Positions 39,874 through 48,130 of a DNA stretch of 64,000 nucleotides are shown here, piece by piece; within the stretch, counting starts at the first letter, position 1, and every line of letters starts with the position of its first letter. This DNA comes from Pelomonas sp. BJYL3. Lineage in GTDB: Bacteria > Pseudomonadota > Gammaproteobacteria > Burkholderiales > Burkholderiaceae_C. The notes beneath the pieces were generated by a model, which worked only from the letters and a program-made list of their open reading frames with translations, made no database searches and was not told the origin of the DNA. Where the stretch lies: assembly GCF_027257975.1 (NCBI RefSeq), contig NZ_JANZKX010000002.1:806001-870000 (forward strand). Reading direction: 5' to 3'. The position numbers and the translations under genes were made by a program.

Positions 39874-41832
39874 ATGTCCTGGTTTGAACTGCCCCCCGTA
39901 CTGCTGTCCCTGCTGCTGGGCTTCGGCGGCATCGGCTTCATCGTGCTGCTGCTGTACGCGGCCGGCATGGTGCGCTACATCCCCAATGACCGCGTCGGCG
40001 TGGTCGAGAAGCTCTGGAGTGCCAGCGGCTCGGTGCAGGCCGGCCTGCTGGCGCTGCAGGGCGAGGCCGGCTTCCAGCCCGAGCTGCGCCGCGGCGGCTT
40101 CCATTTCTTCACGCCCTTCCAGTACCGGGTGCACATCCATCCCATGGTCTCGGTGACGCAGGGCAAGATCGGCTATGTCTTCGCCCGCGACGGCCTGGAC
40201 CTGCCGGCCGGCCAGACCCTGGCCAGCAATGCCGCGGTCAGCGACTTCCTGGACGTGCGCAGCTTCCTGAAGCTCGGCGGCCAGAAGGGCCCGCAGCGCA
40301 AGGTGCTGCGCGAGGGTACGCACGTGATCAACCCGGCGCTGTTCGTCGTGATGACCGAGGAGGCCACCTACGCGCTCAATATGGACGCGCATGAGCGCAG
40401 CTACTACGAGCGCATGCGCGGCCTGCTCGAGGAGCGCAACGCCTTCTCGCCGGTCGTCATCAAGGAAAAGAGCGGCAGCCATGACTCCGACCAGCTGGCC
40501 GTGGTGACGGTGCAGGACGGCCCGGCGCTATCGCGCGACGAGTTGCTGGCCCCCGACGTGGGCGATGCCCACAACAGCTTCCAGGAGCCCGAGCGCTTCC
40601 TGGCCGCCGGGGGCCGCCGCGGCCGCCAGGAGCGCGTGCTGGTGGAAGGCACCTACTACATCAACCGCCTCTTCGCGACGGTGGAGTTCATCGCCAAGAC
40701 CATCATCCCCGTGGGCTATGTGGGCGTGGTGGTGTCCTATACCGGCGCGCGGGGCGAGGACGTCTCGGGCAGCGAGTACAGCCATGGCGAGCTGGTGAAC
40801 GCGGGTTGCCGCGGCGTCTGGCGCGAGCCGCTGATGCCCGGCAAGTACGCCTTCAACACCTACGCCGGCAAGATCGAGCTGGTGCCCACGACCAACTTCG
40901 TGCTGATGTGGCAGAGCGGCGAGAGCGGCTCCAGCTTCGACTCCAACCTGCGCGAGATCACGCTGATCACCAAGGACGCCTTCGAGCCGCAGCTGCCGCT
41001 GTCCGTGGTGGTGCACATCGACTACCGCAAGGCGCCGATGGTGGTGCAGCGCTTCGGCAACGTGAAGCAGCTGGTGGAGCAGACGCTGGACCCGATGGTG
41101 TCCAGCTACTTCAAGAACGTCTCGCAGACGCACACCTTCATCCAGCTGATCCAGTCGCGTTCGGAGCTGCAGACCAATGCCTCGCGGGACATGCGCGAGC
41201 GCTTCCTGGCCTACTCGCTGGAGTTCCAGGAGGTGCTGATCGGGACGCCGCGCCCGCAGCCCGGCGACCACAAGATCGAGGCCATCATGGCCCAGCTGCG
41301 TGACCGCCAGATCGCCCGCGAGCAGGTCGAGACCTTCGCGCAGAAGGAGATCGCGGCCAACAAGCAGCGCGAGCTGAACGAGGCCGAGAAGCGTGCCGAG
41401 AAGCAGGCGGAGCTGACGGCCTCGCTGGTGGACATCTCCATCAAGGAGAACCACGGCGCCGCCGCGGTGAAGGCCGCCGAGAAGCGCCGCCAGGAGATCG
41501 AGGCCCTCGCGCAGGGCGAGCGCTACCGCCAGGAGGCCGAGGGCCAGGGCCGCGCCGCCGCCATCCGCAGCGTGGGCGAGGCCGAGGGCTCGGCCATCCG
41601 CGCACGCTCCGAGGCGCTGGAAGGTGAGGGCGCCGACAAGCAGCTGATGCAGACCGTCATGCTGCGCCTGGCCGAGGCCTTCGAGACCGCCCGCGTGCCC
41701 CTGGTGCCGCAGATCCAGCTGGGCGGCGGGGCCGAAGGCGGCAATGCCTTCTCCACCCTGCTGGGCCTGATGACGGCGCTCAAGGCGCGCGAGCTGGAAG
41801 GCGGCGCCGCCGCCGCTCAGCCGCGCAGCTGA
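39874..41832 (+). CDS. SPFH/flotillin-like membrane scaffold protein
   Basis: A 652-residue protein with an N-terminal membrane segment (about 8-32), an extended SPFH/band-7 region with two copies of the RKVLREGTHVINPALF / RVLVEGTYYINRLF-type strand, and a long Ala/Glu/Lys/Arg-rich coiled coil (about 470-600). This is the architecture of YqiK/flotillin-like proteins that organise membrane microdomains. GAGGAGG just before the ATG at 39874 fixes the start. The 3' end overlaps the response-regulator gene by 16 bases, tail to tail. Confidence 0.93.
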   Translation: MSWFELPPVLLSLLLGFGGIGFIVLLLYAAGMVRYIPNDRVGVVEKLWSASGSVQAGLLALQGEAGFQPELRRGGFHFFTPFQYRVHIHPMVSVTQGKIGYVFARDGLDLPAGQTLASNAAVSDFLDVRSFLKLGGQKGPQRKVLREGTHVINPALFVVMTEEATYALNMDAHERSYYERMRGLLEERNAFSPVVIKEKSGSHDSDQLAVVTVQDGPALSRDELLAPDVGDAHNSFQEPERFLAAGGRRGRQERVLVEGTYYINRLFATVEFIAKTIIPVGYVGVVVSYTGARGEDVSGSEYSHGELVNAGCRGVWREPLMPGKYAFNTYAGKIELVPTTNFVLMWQSGESGSSFDSNLREITLITKDAFEPQLPLSVVVHIDYRKAPMVVQRFGNVKQLVEQTLDPMVSSYFKNVSQTHTFIQLIQSRSELQTNASRDMRERFLAYSLEFQEVLIGTPRPQPGDHKIEAIMAQLRDRQIAREQVETFAQKEIAANKQRELNEAEKRAEKQAELTASLVDISIKENHGAAAVKAAEKRRQEIEALAQGERYRQEAEGQGRAAAIRSVGEAEGSAIRARSEALEGEGADKQLMQTVMLRLAEAFETARVPLVPQIQLGGGAEGGNAFSTLLGLMTALKARELEGGAAAAQPRS

Positions 41833-42557
41833 TCGCGGTAGTTGCGCGAAACCCGCAGCTGCTGGCCCCCGCGCAGGGTCAGCAGCGCCTCCCCATGCGG
41901 CAGGGCCTCGATGCTGTCGATGTGAGCGGGGTTGACCGCATGGCTGCGGTGAATGCGCAGGAACTGGCCGGCCACCGCCGGATGCTCCAGGAAGGCGCTG
42001 AGCGTGCGCCGCTCCAGATAGCTGTGGGGCGGGGCGTGCAGCTCGATGTAGTTGTCCGCCGCGGACACCCACTGCAGCTCGGCCAGCGGCAGCTTGAGCA
42101 GCTTGCCCTGGCGCTGCACCAGCCAGTGGCCGGACGCCGGCTGCAGCTGCTGCAGGGCCGCGATCAGGCCACCGCGCGCACTGGCCGCCGCCGGCTGGGC
42201 CGGGTTGAGCCGCCCCTGCAGGCGTTGCAGGGCTGTGGCCAGGCGCTCGGGGCTGCAGGGCTTGAGCAGGTAGTCCACCGCATGCAGGTCGAAGGCCTGG
42301 ACCGCATGCTGGTCGAAGGCCGTGCAGAAGATCACCGGCAGCTGCTCGGGCAGCTGCAGGGCCAGGTCCAGGCCGCTCTGGCCGGGCATCTGGATGTCCA
42401 GGATCAGGGCCTGGATGTCGGGGTGGCGGCGCAGCTGTTCCAGCGCCTCCTCGCCATCGCCCGCCTCGCCGATCCACTGCACCTGCGGGTGCTCGGCCAG
42501 CAGGCGGCGCAGGCGGGCGCGGGCCGGCGGCTCGTCGTCAACGATCAGCAGCTTCAT
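41817..42557 (-). CDS. LytTR-family response regulator
   Basis: A 246-residue two-component regulator. The receiver domain (1-120) has the acidic pair Asp7/Asp8, phospho-acceptor Asp54 (LILDIQMPG) and Lys99. The LytTR DNA-binding domain is at about 145-246 (VSAADNYIELHAPPHSYLERRTL, FLRIHRSHAVNP). It overlaps the kinase gene by four bases (ATGA). The DNA end overlaps the SPFH gene. Target genes are not evident nearby. Confidence 0.95.
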   Translation of the reverse strand: MKLLIVDDEPPARARLRRLLAEHPQVQWIGEAGDGEEALEQLRRHPDIQALILDIQMPGQSGLDLALQLPEQLPVIFCTAFDQHAVQAFDLHAVDYLLKPCSPERLATALQRLQGRLNPAQPAAASARGGLIAALQQLQPASGHWLVQRQGKLLKLPLAELQWVSAADNYIELHAPPHSYLERRTLSAFLEHPAVAGQFLRIHRSHAVNPAHIDSIEALPHGEALLTLRGGQQLRVSRNYRDQLRG

Positions 42558-43633
42558 GCCAGCGCCTCCCGCCGGGGCAGCCACAGGCGCAGCAGCGTGC
42601 CGCCCTGGTCGGGGCCGATCCAGAGCTGGGCCTCCTCGCCATAGGCCATGCGCATGCGCTCGCGCAGATTGCTCAGGCCCAGGCCGCCGGCGCGCTCCAC
42701 CTGCTCGGCGCTGACGCCGCTGTTGCGGATCTCCACCTGCAGGCCGCCGTCCACCGCCTGGCTGCGCAGCGCGACCTCGACGGCACCGCGGCTCAGCGCC
42801 ACGTCATGCTTGACGGCGTTCTCCACCGGGTTCAGCAGCAGCAGCGCCGGCAGGGGCCAGGTCTCGGTGCCCGGCGCCAGCTCGATGTGCACCTGCAGGC
42901 GCTCGCCGAAGCGGGCCTGCATGAGGGCCAGGTAGGGCTGGATCAGGGCCATCTCCTCGGCCAGGGTCTGCCAGCCGCGCTGCTGGGCCGAGAGCGAGGC
43001 GCGCAGCAGGTCCGAGAGCTGGCACAGCAGGCGGTCGGCGCGGCCCACGTCCTCGTACATCACCGAGGCGATCAGGTTGAGGCTGTTGAAGAGGAAGTGC
43101 GGTTGCAGCTGCTCGGCCAGGCGCGCCAGCTGGGCCTGGGCCAGCTCGGTGCGCATGCGGGCCATCTCCAGCGCCGTCTGCTGGCCGCGCAGGTGCACCC
43201 ACAGGGCCTGGCACAGCAGCACATTGGTGACGTAGAAGACCAGGTCCTTGGCCGCCTCGTAGCCCAGTACCTGCCAGGCGTTGCCGGGCTCGTAGTCCAC
43301 CGAGGTCAGCGCGTAGACGGCGAAGCGCAGGCCGAACATGCCCACGACGTGCAGCACGGTGTAGACCGCATAGCCCAGCGCATGGCGGGCGATCAGCGCA
43401 CCCAGACCGCGGCCCAGGCTGGCCCGGTGCCAGCGGAAGATGAGCGGCAGGAGCCCGGCCACGACCAGCACGGAGCTGAACTCCCACAGGAAAGGCTCCC
43501 AGGCATGCCGGCCGCCATTGCGCAGGTAGTGCTGCAGCTCGGCCACGGCAAAGAAGAGGGCGACCCCGGTCAGGAGGCAGGCGTAGATCCACCAGAAGCG
43601 GCGGGGGAGCGTCAGGGGCACGGGGTCCGTCAT
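42554..43633 (-). CDS. LytS/YehU-type sensor histidine kinase
   Basis: A 359-residue kinase. Four to five membrane segments occupy about 15-145. The phosphorylation motif PHFLFNSLN has His179, the ATP-binding N box is NPVENAVKHD (Asn272), and GGLGLSNLRERM is the glycine-rich box. It is the first gene of the pair with the LytTR regulator and probably phosphorylates it. The 5' leader (43657-43667) contains the core of the dispersed repeat. Confidence 0.95.
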   Translation of the reverse strand: MTDPVPLTLPRRFWWIYACLLTGVALFFAVAELQHYLRNGGRHAWEPFLWEFSSVLVVAGLLPLIFRWHRASLGRGLGALIARHALGYAVYTVLHVVGMFGLRFAVYALTSVDYEPGNAWQVLGYEAAKDLVFYVTNVLLCQALWVHLRGQQTALEMARMRTELAQAQLARLAEQLQPHFLFNSLNLIASVMYEDVGRADRLLCQLSDLLRASLSAQQRGWQTLAEEMALIQPYLALMQARFGERLQVHIELAPGTETWPLPALLLLNPVENAVKHDVALSRGAVEVALRSQAVDGGLQVEIRNSGVSAEQVERAGGLGLSNLRERMRMAYGEEAQLWIGPDQGGTLLRLWLPRREALA

Positions 43634-43763
43634 GGGCGGCCACGATAGCAGCGTGCCAGGTCTTGCCAAGGCGGTTCATCCCAGGGGGCGGCCGTCTCGT
43701 CCCAGGGGCGGCGCCGCGGCCCGCGCGTAGACTGCGCGCAGCATTCCGGCAGTAGGAAGAGAA

Positions 43764-44762
43764 ATGAAGAAGATCTGCATTGTGGGCATGGGCGCCATCG
43801 GCGGCTGGGTGGCGGGGCATCTGGGCCACCGCCTGGGCGGCGAGGTGCAGCTCAGCGCCGTGGCCCGCGGCGCCACCCTGGCCGCCTTGCGCGCGCAGGG
43901 CCTGCGCATGGACACCGTCATCGACGGCACGCCGCAGCGCGTGACCGTGCCGGTGAACGCCTCCGAGCGCCCCGAGGACCTGGGCCCGCAGGACCTGATC
44001 GTGCTGGCCGTCAAGGGCCCGGCCCTGGCCGAGGTGGCGCCCCTGGTGGAGCGCCTGCTGGGCCCGGAAACCCGCGTGCTGGTGGCCATGAACGGCGTGC
44101 CCTGGTGGTTCTTCCAGCAGCTGGAGGGCCCTTGCAAGGGCCTGCAGCTGCAGGCCGTGGACCCGGGCGGTCGCGTGGCCGCCCTGATTCCGGCGCAGCG
44201 CGTGATCGGCTCCGTCGTGCATGCCAGCTGCGCCACGCCGGAGCCCGGGCTCGTGAAGCATGTGATGGGCATGGGCCTGATCCTGGGCGATCCGGCCGGC
44301 GGCGAGCCCGCGCACATTGCCGAGTGGGCCGCCCTGTTCCAGCGCGCCGGCTTCAACGCCACGGTGTCTCCGCGCATCCAGAAGGACATCTGGTACAAGC
44401 TCTGGGGCAACATGACCATGAACCCCATCTCGGCCCTGACCGGCGCGACCTGCGACCGCATCCTGGACGACGAGCTGGTGCGGGGATTCGTGAGCGCCGT
44501 GATGCGCGAGGCCTCGGCCATCGGAGACGCCATCGGCTGCCCCGTGGGCCAGACGCCCGAGCAGCGTCACGAGGTGACGCGCAAGCTGGGCGCCTTCAAG
44601 ACCTCCATGCTGCAGGACGTGGAGGCGGGCCGCAAGATCGAGCTCGACGCCCTGGTGACCGTGGTCCGCGAGATCGGCCAGCACATGGGCCAGGCCACGC
44701 CCAGCATCGATGCCATGCTGGGGCTGACCCGCCTGATGGCGCAGACGCGCGGCCTGCTCTGA
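43764..44762 (+). CDS. 2-dehydropantoate 2-reductase family oxidoreductase
   Basis: A 332-residue NADPH-dependent enzyme. The Rossmann motif CIVGMGAIGGWVAGHL starts at residue 5, and KDIWYKLWGNMTMNPISALTG with the catalytic-type Lys is at about 210-230. It reduces ketopantoate to pantoate if it is PanE; paralogues with other 2-keto substrates are frequent in this group and no pan genes are adjacent, so I give no symbol. The nearby AGACT box at 43729-43733 could belong to its promoter. Confidence 0.87.
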   Translation: MKKICIVGMGAIGGWVAGHLGHRLGGEVQLSAVARGATLAALRAQGLRMDTVIDGTPQRVTVPVNASERPEDLGPQDLIVLAVKGPALAEVAPLVERLLGPETRVLVAMNGVPWWFFQQLEGPCKGLQLQAVDPGGRVAALIPAQRVIGSVVHASCATPEPGLVKHVMGMGLILGDPAGGEPAHIAEWAALFQRAGFNATVSPRIQKDIWYKLWGNMTMNPISALTGATCDRILDDELVRGFVSAVMREASAIGDAIGCPVGQTPEQRHEVTRKLGAFKTSMLQDVEAGRKIELDALVTVVREIGQHMGQATPSIDAMLGLTRLMAQTRGLL

Positions 44763-44783
44763 GCGCCGCGCCAGGGGCCTGGC

Positions 44784-45644
44784 TCAGCCCTTCCTGACCA
44801 GCTCCACGCGGCGGTTCTTGGCCCGGCCGGCGTCCTTGCGGTTGTCCGCGATCGGATAGGTCTGGCCATGGCCCACGGCGCTCAGGCGCTTGGCGTCGAT
44901 GCCCTGGGCGACCACGGCCTTCATCACCGCCTCGGCGCGGGCCTGGGACAGGCGCTGGTTCTCGGCGGCATTGCCGGTGTTGTCCGTGTGACCTTCGATG
45001 GAGAGCTTCAGCTGCGGCTCGTCGCGCAGCAGGGTGACGATCTCCTTCACCACGCCTTGGCCCGCCGGCAGAAGCTCAGCCTTCGCGGTCTCGAACTCGA
45101 TGTAGAGCGCCACGTCGCCTTCCGCCTTCAGCGCATTGGCCATGTCCTTGGCTGAAATGGTGACGGTGTTCTCGCGCTCGGCTTCCTGGACGACGACCAG
45201 CGTGTAGTAGCCCTCGAAGTTGTCCTTCAGCACCAGCCAGTCATTGCCGCCATCGGGTCGACCGAAGCGGTAGATGAAGGGGCCGCTGGAGCCCTTGGCC
45301 TGGTTGATGAGCTGGCCGCCCCGGCGTTTGGCCACCTCGGCGTACTCGCGGGCCACGATCTCGGAGCCCACGACCTGAGCCTTGTCATTGGCGAAGATGT
45401 TGAGTTCGCGGACGCGCCCGGTGAGTTCGATGTCTGCGTGCTTGCCGGCCGGTGTCGACCCGCAATAGCTGTTGCCGCAGACGGCCCAGACCTTGTGCAC
45501 TTCCATGGCCTTCGTCTTGTCGAACTTGACTTGGTAGCCCTTGACGGGTGAGACCTCCAGCGCCCGGCTCGGCATCGAGCTCAGCAAAAGGGCCAGGGGC
45601 AGCAGGCAGGCGGTCAGGGCACGACGCATGGTCAGGGGGCTCAT
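44784..45644 (-). CDS. OmpA-domain exported protein
   Basis: A 286-residue protein with a signal peptide (RRALTACLLPLALLLSSMPSRA). An N-terminal domain has two Cys (VCGNSYCG) and the C-terminal OmpA-like peptidoglycan-binding domain (about 175-285) contains LSIEGHTDNTG and LSQARAEAVMKAVV. It likely links the outer membrane to peptidoglycan. ATG 45629 is an alternative start; neither has a clear SD. Confidence 0.9.
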   Translation of the reverse strand: MSPLTMRRALTACLLPLALLLSSMPSRALEVSPVKGYQVKFDKTKAMEVHKVWAVCGNSYCGSTPAGKHADIELTGRVRELNIFANDKAQVVGSEIVAREYAEVAKRRGGQLINQAKGSSGPFIYRFGRPDGGNDWLVLKDNFEGYYTLVVVQEAERENTVTISAKDMANALKAEGDVALYIEFETAKAELLPAGQGVVKEIVTLLRDEPQLKLSIEGHTDNTGNAAENQRLSQARAEAVMKAVVAQGIDAKRLSAVGHGQTYPIADNRKDAGRAKNRRVELVRKG

Positions 45645-45771
45645 GAAGAAGGCGCCGGATTGGCGCGGGAGGCACGATAGGGGCGAGCGCGGGTCCCGGC
45701 CCATCCCCCGCGCGGAGGGAAATTGCAAGCAGCGGTGACAGGCCCGGCTGCCTTCTGCTCATGAAGATGGT

Positions 45772-45795
45772 ATTCTGTAAATATATTTAATGAAT
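45772..45795. promoter_or_regulatory. AT-rich palindrome, probable operator
   Basis: A perfect 12-base palindrome TAAATATATTTA (45778-45789) is flanked at two bases by ATTC and GAAT, giving a 24-base dyad. It lies 12 bases before the M24 peptidase start in strongly GC-rich surroundings. A transcription-factor site overlapping the promoter is the simplest reading. Confidence 0.6.
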
Positions 45796-45807
45796 GGCGG
45801 ATGGACC

Positions 45808-47025
45808 ATGAAGGCAATCGGCGTTGGCGGGCAGTCTCAGGCGCAGGCACTGGCGGGGCTTGCCCGCATGACGGCGGGCGTGCAGCCCATTGCGGTCGAG
45901 GAATACGAGGCGCGGCTGCGCAAGCTGCAGGGCCTGATGCGCGAGGCCGGCGTGGTGGCGGTCTACCTGCATGCCGGCACCAATCTGCGCTACTTCAGCG
46001 GCCTGGTCTGGCCGCCCAGCGAGCGCCTGGTGGGCGCCCTGGTGCTGGCCGAGGGCCCGCTGCAGTACCTGGCGCCGGCCTTCGAGGAAGGCACCCTGCG
46101 CGACTACTGGCTGCTGCCCGGCGAGATGCACCTCTGGCAGGAGCACGAGAGCCCCTATGCGCTGATGGCCCAAGTGCTGCGCGAGCTGGGTGTCCGCAGC
46201 GGCGAGCGCGTGGGCCTGTCCGAGGACTGCCCCTTCTTCGTGTCCGACGGCCTGCGCCAGGCGGCGCCGGAGCTGCAGTGGATCAATGCCCGCCCGCTGA
46301 CGGCGGCTTGCCGCATGCGCAAGTCAGCGGCGGAGCTGGCCCTGATGCAGCGGGCCCATGACATGACCCTGGTGGTGCAGCGGGCCGCGGCCAGCATCCT
46401 GCACGAGGGCATCTCCACCACGGAGGTGGCGGCCTTCATCGACGAGGCGCACCGCCGCGTCGGCGCCAATGGCTCCTACTTCAAGATCGTGCTCTTCGGC
46501 GTGGCCTCCTCCTTCCCGCACGGCGTGAAGGAGCCGCAGCTGCTGCGCGAGGGCGATATGGTGCTGATCGACACCGGCTGCCTGGTCGAGGGCTATATGT
46601 CCGACATCACCCGCAGCTATGTCTTCGGCACGCCCACGACACGCCAGCGCGAGATCTGGAACCTGGAGCAGGCCGCGCAGGCGGCCGCCTTCGAGGCCGC
46701 CCAGCTGGGCCGGCCCTGCCAGGAGGTGGACCGCGCCGCGCGCCGCGTGCTGGAGGCCGCGGGCCTGGGCCCGGGCTACCGCCTGCCGGGGCTGCCGCAC
46801 CGCACCGGCCACGGCTGCGGGCTGGACATCCACGAGTGGCCCTACATGGTCGAGGGCGAGCTGACGCCGCTGGACGTGGGCATGTGCTTCAGCAACGAGC
46901 CCATGATCGTCTGCCCCGGCGAGTTCGGCGTGCGCCATGAGGACCACATGTACATGACGGCCCAGGGCCCGCGCTGGTTCACGCCGCCGATGAAGTCCCT
47001 GGACGACCCCTTCGGCCAGGCCTGA
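45808..47025 (+). CDS. M24 family aminopeptidase (Xaa-Pro-type)
   Basis: A 405-residue protein with an N-terminal creatinase-like domain and a C-terminal pita-bread M24 domain. Metal ligands are recognisable: Asp in MVLIDTGC and SDITRSY, His in HRTGHGCGLDIHE, Glu in FSNEPMIV and GVRHEDHM. It would remove N-terminal residues, perhaps from Xaa-Pro peptides. An ATG 18 bases upstream is possible but falls within the palindrome region's edge and has no SD. Confidence 0.92.
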   Translation: MKAIGVGGQSQAQALAGLARMTAGVQPIAVEEYEARLRKLQGLMREAGVVAVYLHAGTNLRYFSGLVWPPSERLVGALVLAEGPLQYLAPAFEEGTLRDYWLLPGEMHLWQEHESPYALMAQVLRELGVRSGERVGLSEDCPFFVSDGLRQAAPELQWINARPLTAACRMRKSAAELALMQRAHDMTLVVQRAAASILHEGISTTEVAAFIDEAHRRVGANGSYFKIVLFGVASSFPHGVKEPQLLREGDMVLIDTGCLVEGYMSDITRSYVFGTPTTRQREIWNLEQAAQAAAFEAAQLGRPCQEVDRAARRVLEAAGLGPGYRLPGLPHRTGHGCGLDIHEWPYMVEGELTPLDVGMCFSNEPMIVCPGEFGVRHEDHMYMTAQGPRWFTPPMKSLDDPFGQA

Positions 47026-47032
47026 GTCCGGC

Positions 47033-47203
47033 TCAGGCCTGGCGCTGGGCGGTGGGGGCCTGGACGATGTCCGCGTCCCCCTCCAGCTGCCTCAGCATGG
47101 AGAAGCCGGCGATGGCCAATGCGGTCAGCAGGGCCCACAGCAGCAGCGAACGCCAGGCGGCGGGGCGGTGCTGGGCGACGATGGGAAGCGGGCGGTAGGA
47201 CAT
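47033..47203 (-). CDS. Small single-span membrane protein (56 residues)
   Basis: A 56-residue protein too short for most gene callers. The N-terminus is polar (MSYRPLPIVAQHRPAAW), followed by one membrane helix (RSLLLWALLTALAIAGF) and an acidic tail. CAGGAG eight bases before the ATG supports it. It lies 39 bases downstream of another small membrane protein on the same strand. Function unknown. Confidence 0.65.
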   Translation of the reverse strand: MSYRPLPIVAQHRPAAWRSLLLWALLTALAIAGFSMLRQLEGDADIVQAPTAQRQA

Positions 47204-47242
47204 CGCGAAACTCCTGGGCGATGGAGGTGTCGGGCCGGGCCC

Positions 47243-47380
47243 TCAGGCCACGGGCAGGGCTTGCTGCAGGCCCCACAGCAGGGCCGGGTAGGCCACGCCC
47301 CAGACCAGGGCGACGAGGGCCAGGACCTTGAGCGCGGTGCTCAGGCGGTGTCCACGGTGGGGCGTGATCTGCAGCTTCAT
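47243..47380 (-). CDS. Small single-span membrane protein (45 residues)
   Basis: A 45-residue protein: MKLQITPHRGHRLSTAL then one helix (KVLALVALVWGVAYPALLW) and a short tail. GGAG eight bases before the ATG supports translation. The helix vaguely resembles the N-terminal helix of KdpC (VAYP), but no kdp gene is near. It is downstream of the Lrp gene at 47472 and may share its transcript. Confidence 0.6.
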   Translation of the reverse strand: MKLQITPHRGHRLSTALKVLALVALVWGVAYPALLWGLQQALPVA

Positions 47381-47471
47381 GGTGCGCTCCGCAAGGATGA
47401 GGGCTGATGCTGCGAAGAACGTGCAAGCCCCATGCCAGGTTGACGGCGGGCGCTGCCTCCACGGGCCGCGC

Positions 47472-47963
47472 TCAGCCGCCGGCGCTGCGGTCCACGCGCA
47501 GGGCCAGCACGACGGAGGTGGTGGTCTTGATCACGCCTTCGGTCTCGCCGATCTCGTCCAGCAGGGCGTCCAGGCGCATGGTGGTGTCGGCGCGCAGCAG
47601 GGCCATGTAGTCGAACTCGCCGCTGACCGAGGCCAGCTGGCGCAGCTCCGGCAGGCGGGTCAGGCGCTTGATCACTTCGCGCTGGGCCTTGGCCTGCACG
47701 CTGATGCCCACATAGGCCTGCACGCCACGGTCCGCGGCCTCCGAGCCCAGCTTGACGGTGTAGCCCACCACCACCCCTTCCGACTCCAGCCGCGCCAGCC
47801 GCGCCACCACCGTCGTGCGCGCGATGCCCAGCTTGCGCGCGAGATTGGCCGTGCTCTCGCGGGCATTGGCCTGCAGCAGGGTGATGAGCTCGCGGTCCAG
47901 CTGGTCCCGCGGGGCGGCGAAGGTGCTGGCGGCGGCGGTGGCGGGCGGCTTGCGGGTGCTCAT
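47472..47963 (-). CDS. Lrp/AsnC family regulator of the lysine cassette
   Basis: A 163-residue regulator: helix-turn-helix in STANLARKLGIARTTVVARLARLE (about 45-68) and an RAM domain (VQAYVGISVQAKAQ, VSGEFDYMALLRADTT). It is divergent from a four-gene lysine-degradation cluster, with repeated TTCGTCA half-sites in the shared intergenic region. It probably activates that cluster in response to lysine or a product. AGGAG before the ATG at 47963 supports the start. Confidence 0.93.
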   Translation of the reverse strand: MSTRKPPATAAASTFAAPRDQLDRELITLLQANARESTANLARKLGIARTTVVARLARLESEGVVVGYTVKLGSEAADRGVQAYVGISVQAKAQREVIKRLTRLPELRQLASVSGEFDYMALLRADTTMRLDALLDEIGETEGVIKTTTSVVLALRVDRSAGG

Positions 47964-47997
47964 GGCGGGACTCCTGGGAAACCCTTGATTTTTGCTT

Positions 47998-48067
47998 TTC
48001 GTCAAGACGAGGTGACGAATCGTCGAAAGCATAGCCGTTTATGACGATCTCACGCTTTCTTTCGTCA
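47998..48067. promoter_or_regulatory. Repeated half-sites, probable Lrp-type operators
   Basis: TTCGTCA (47998-48004) and TGACGAA (48013-48019) form one inverted pair with an 8-base spacer; TGACGAT (48042-48048) and TTCGTCA (48061-48067) form a second, imperfect pair. A TAGACT -10-like box lies at 48079-48084. The sites fit control of both divergent genes. Confidence 0.6.
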
Positions 48068-48130
48068 GGGGCTCTTCCTAGACTGCGGGCCAACGCACCC
48101 ATTCAGCACCCATTCAAAGAGGAGACCTCC

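Noticed and set aside
47243-47380. Small protein as a broken kdpC
   Set aside because: The likeness is limited to a few residues of one helix, the frame has its own start and stop, and no kdp gene is near.
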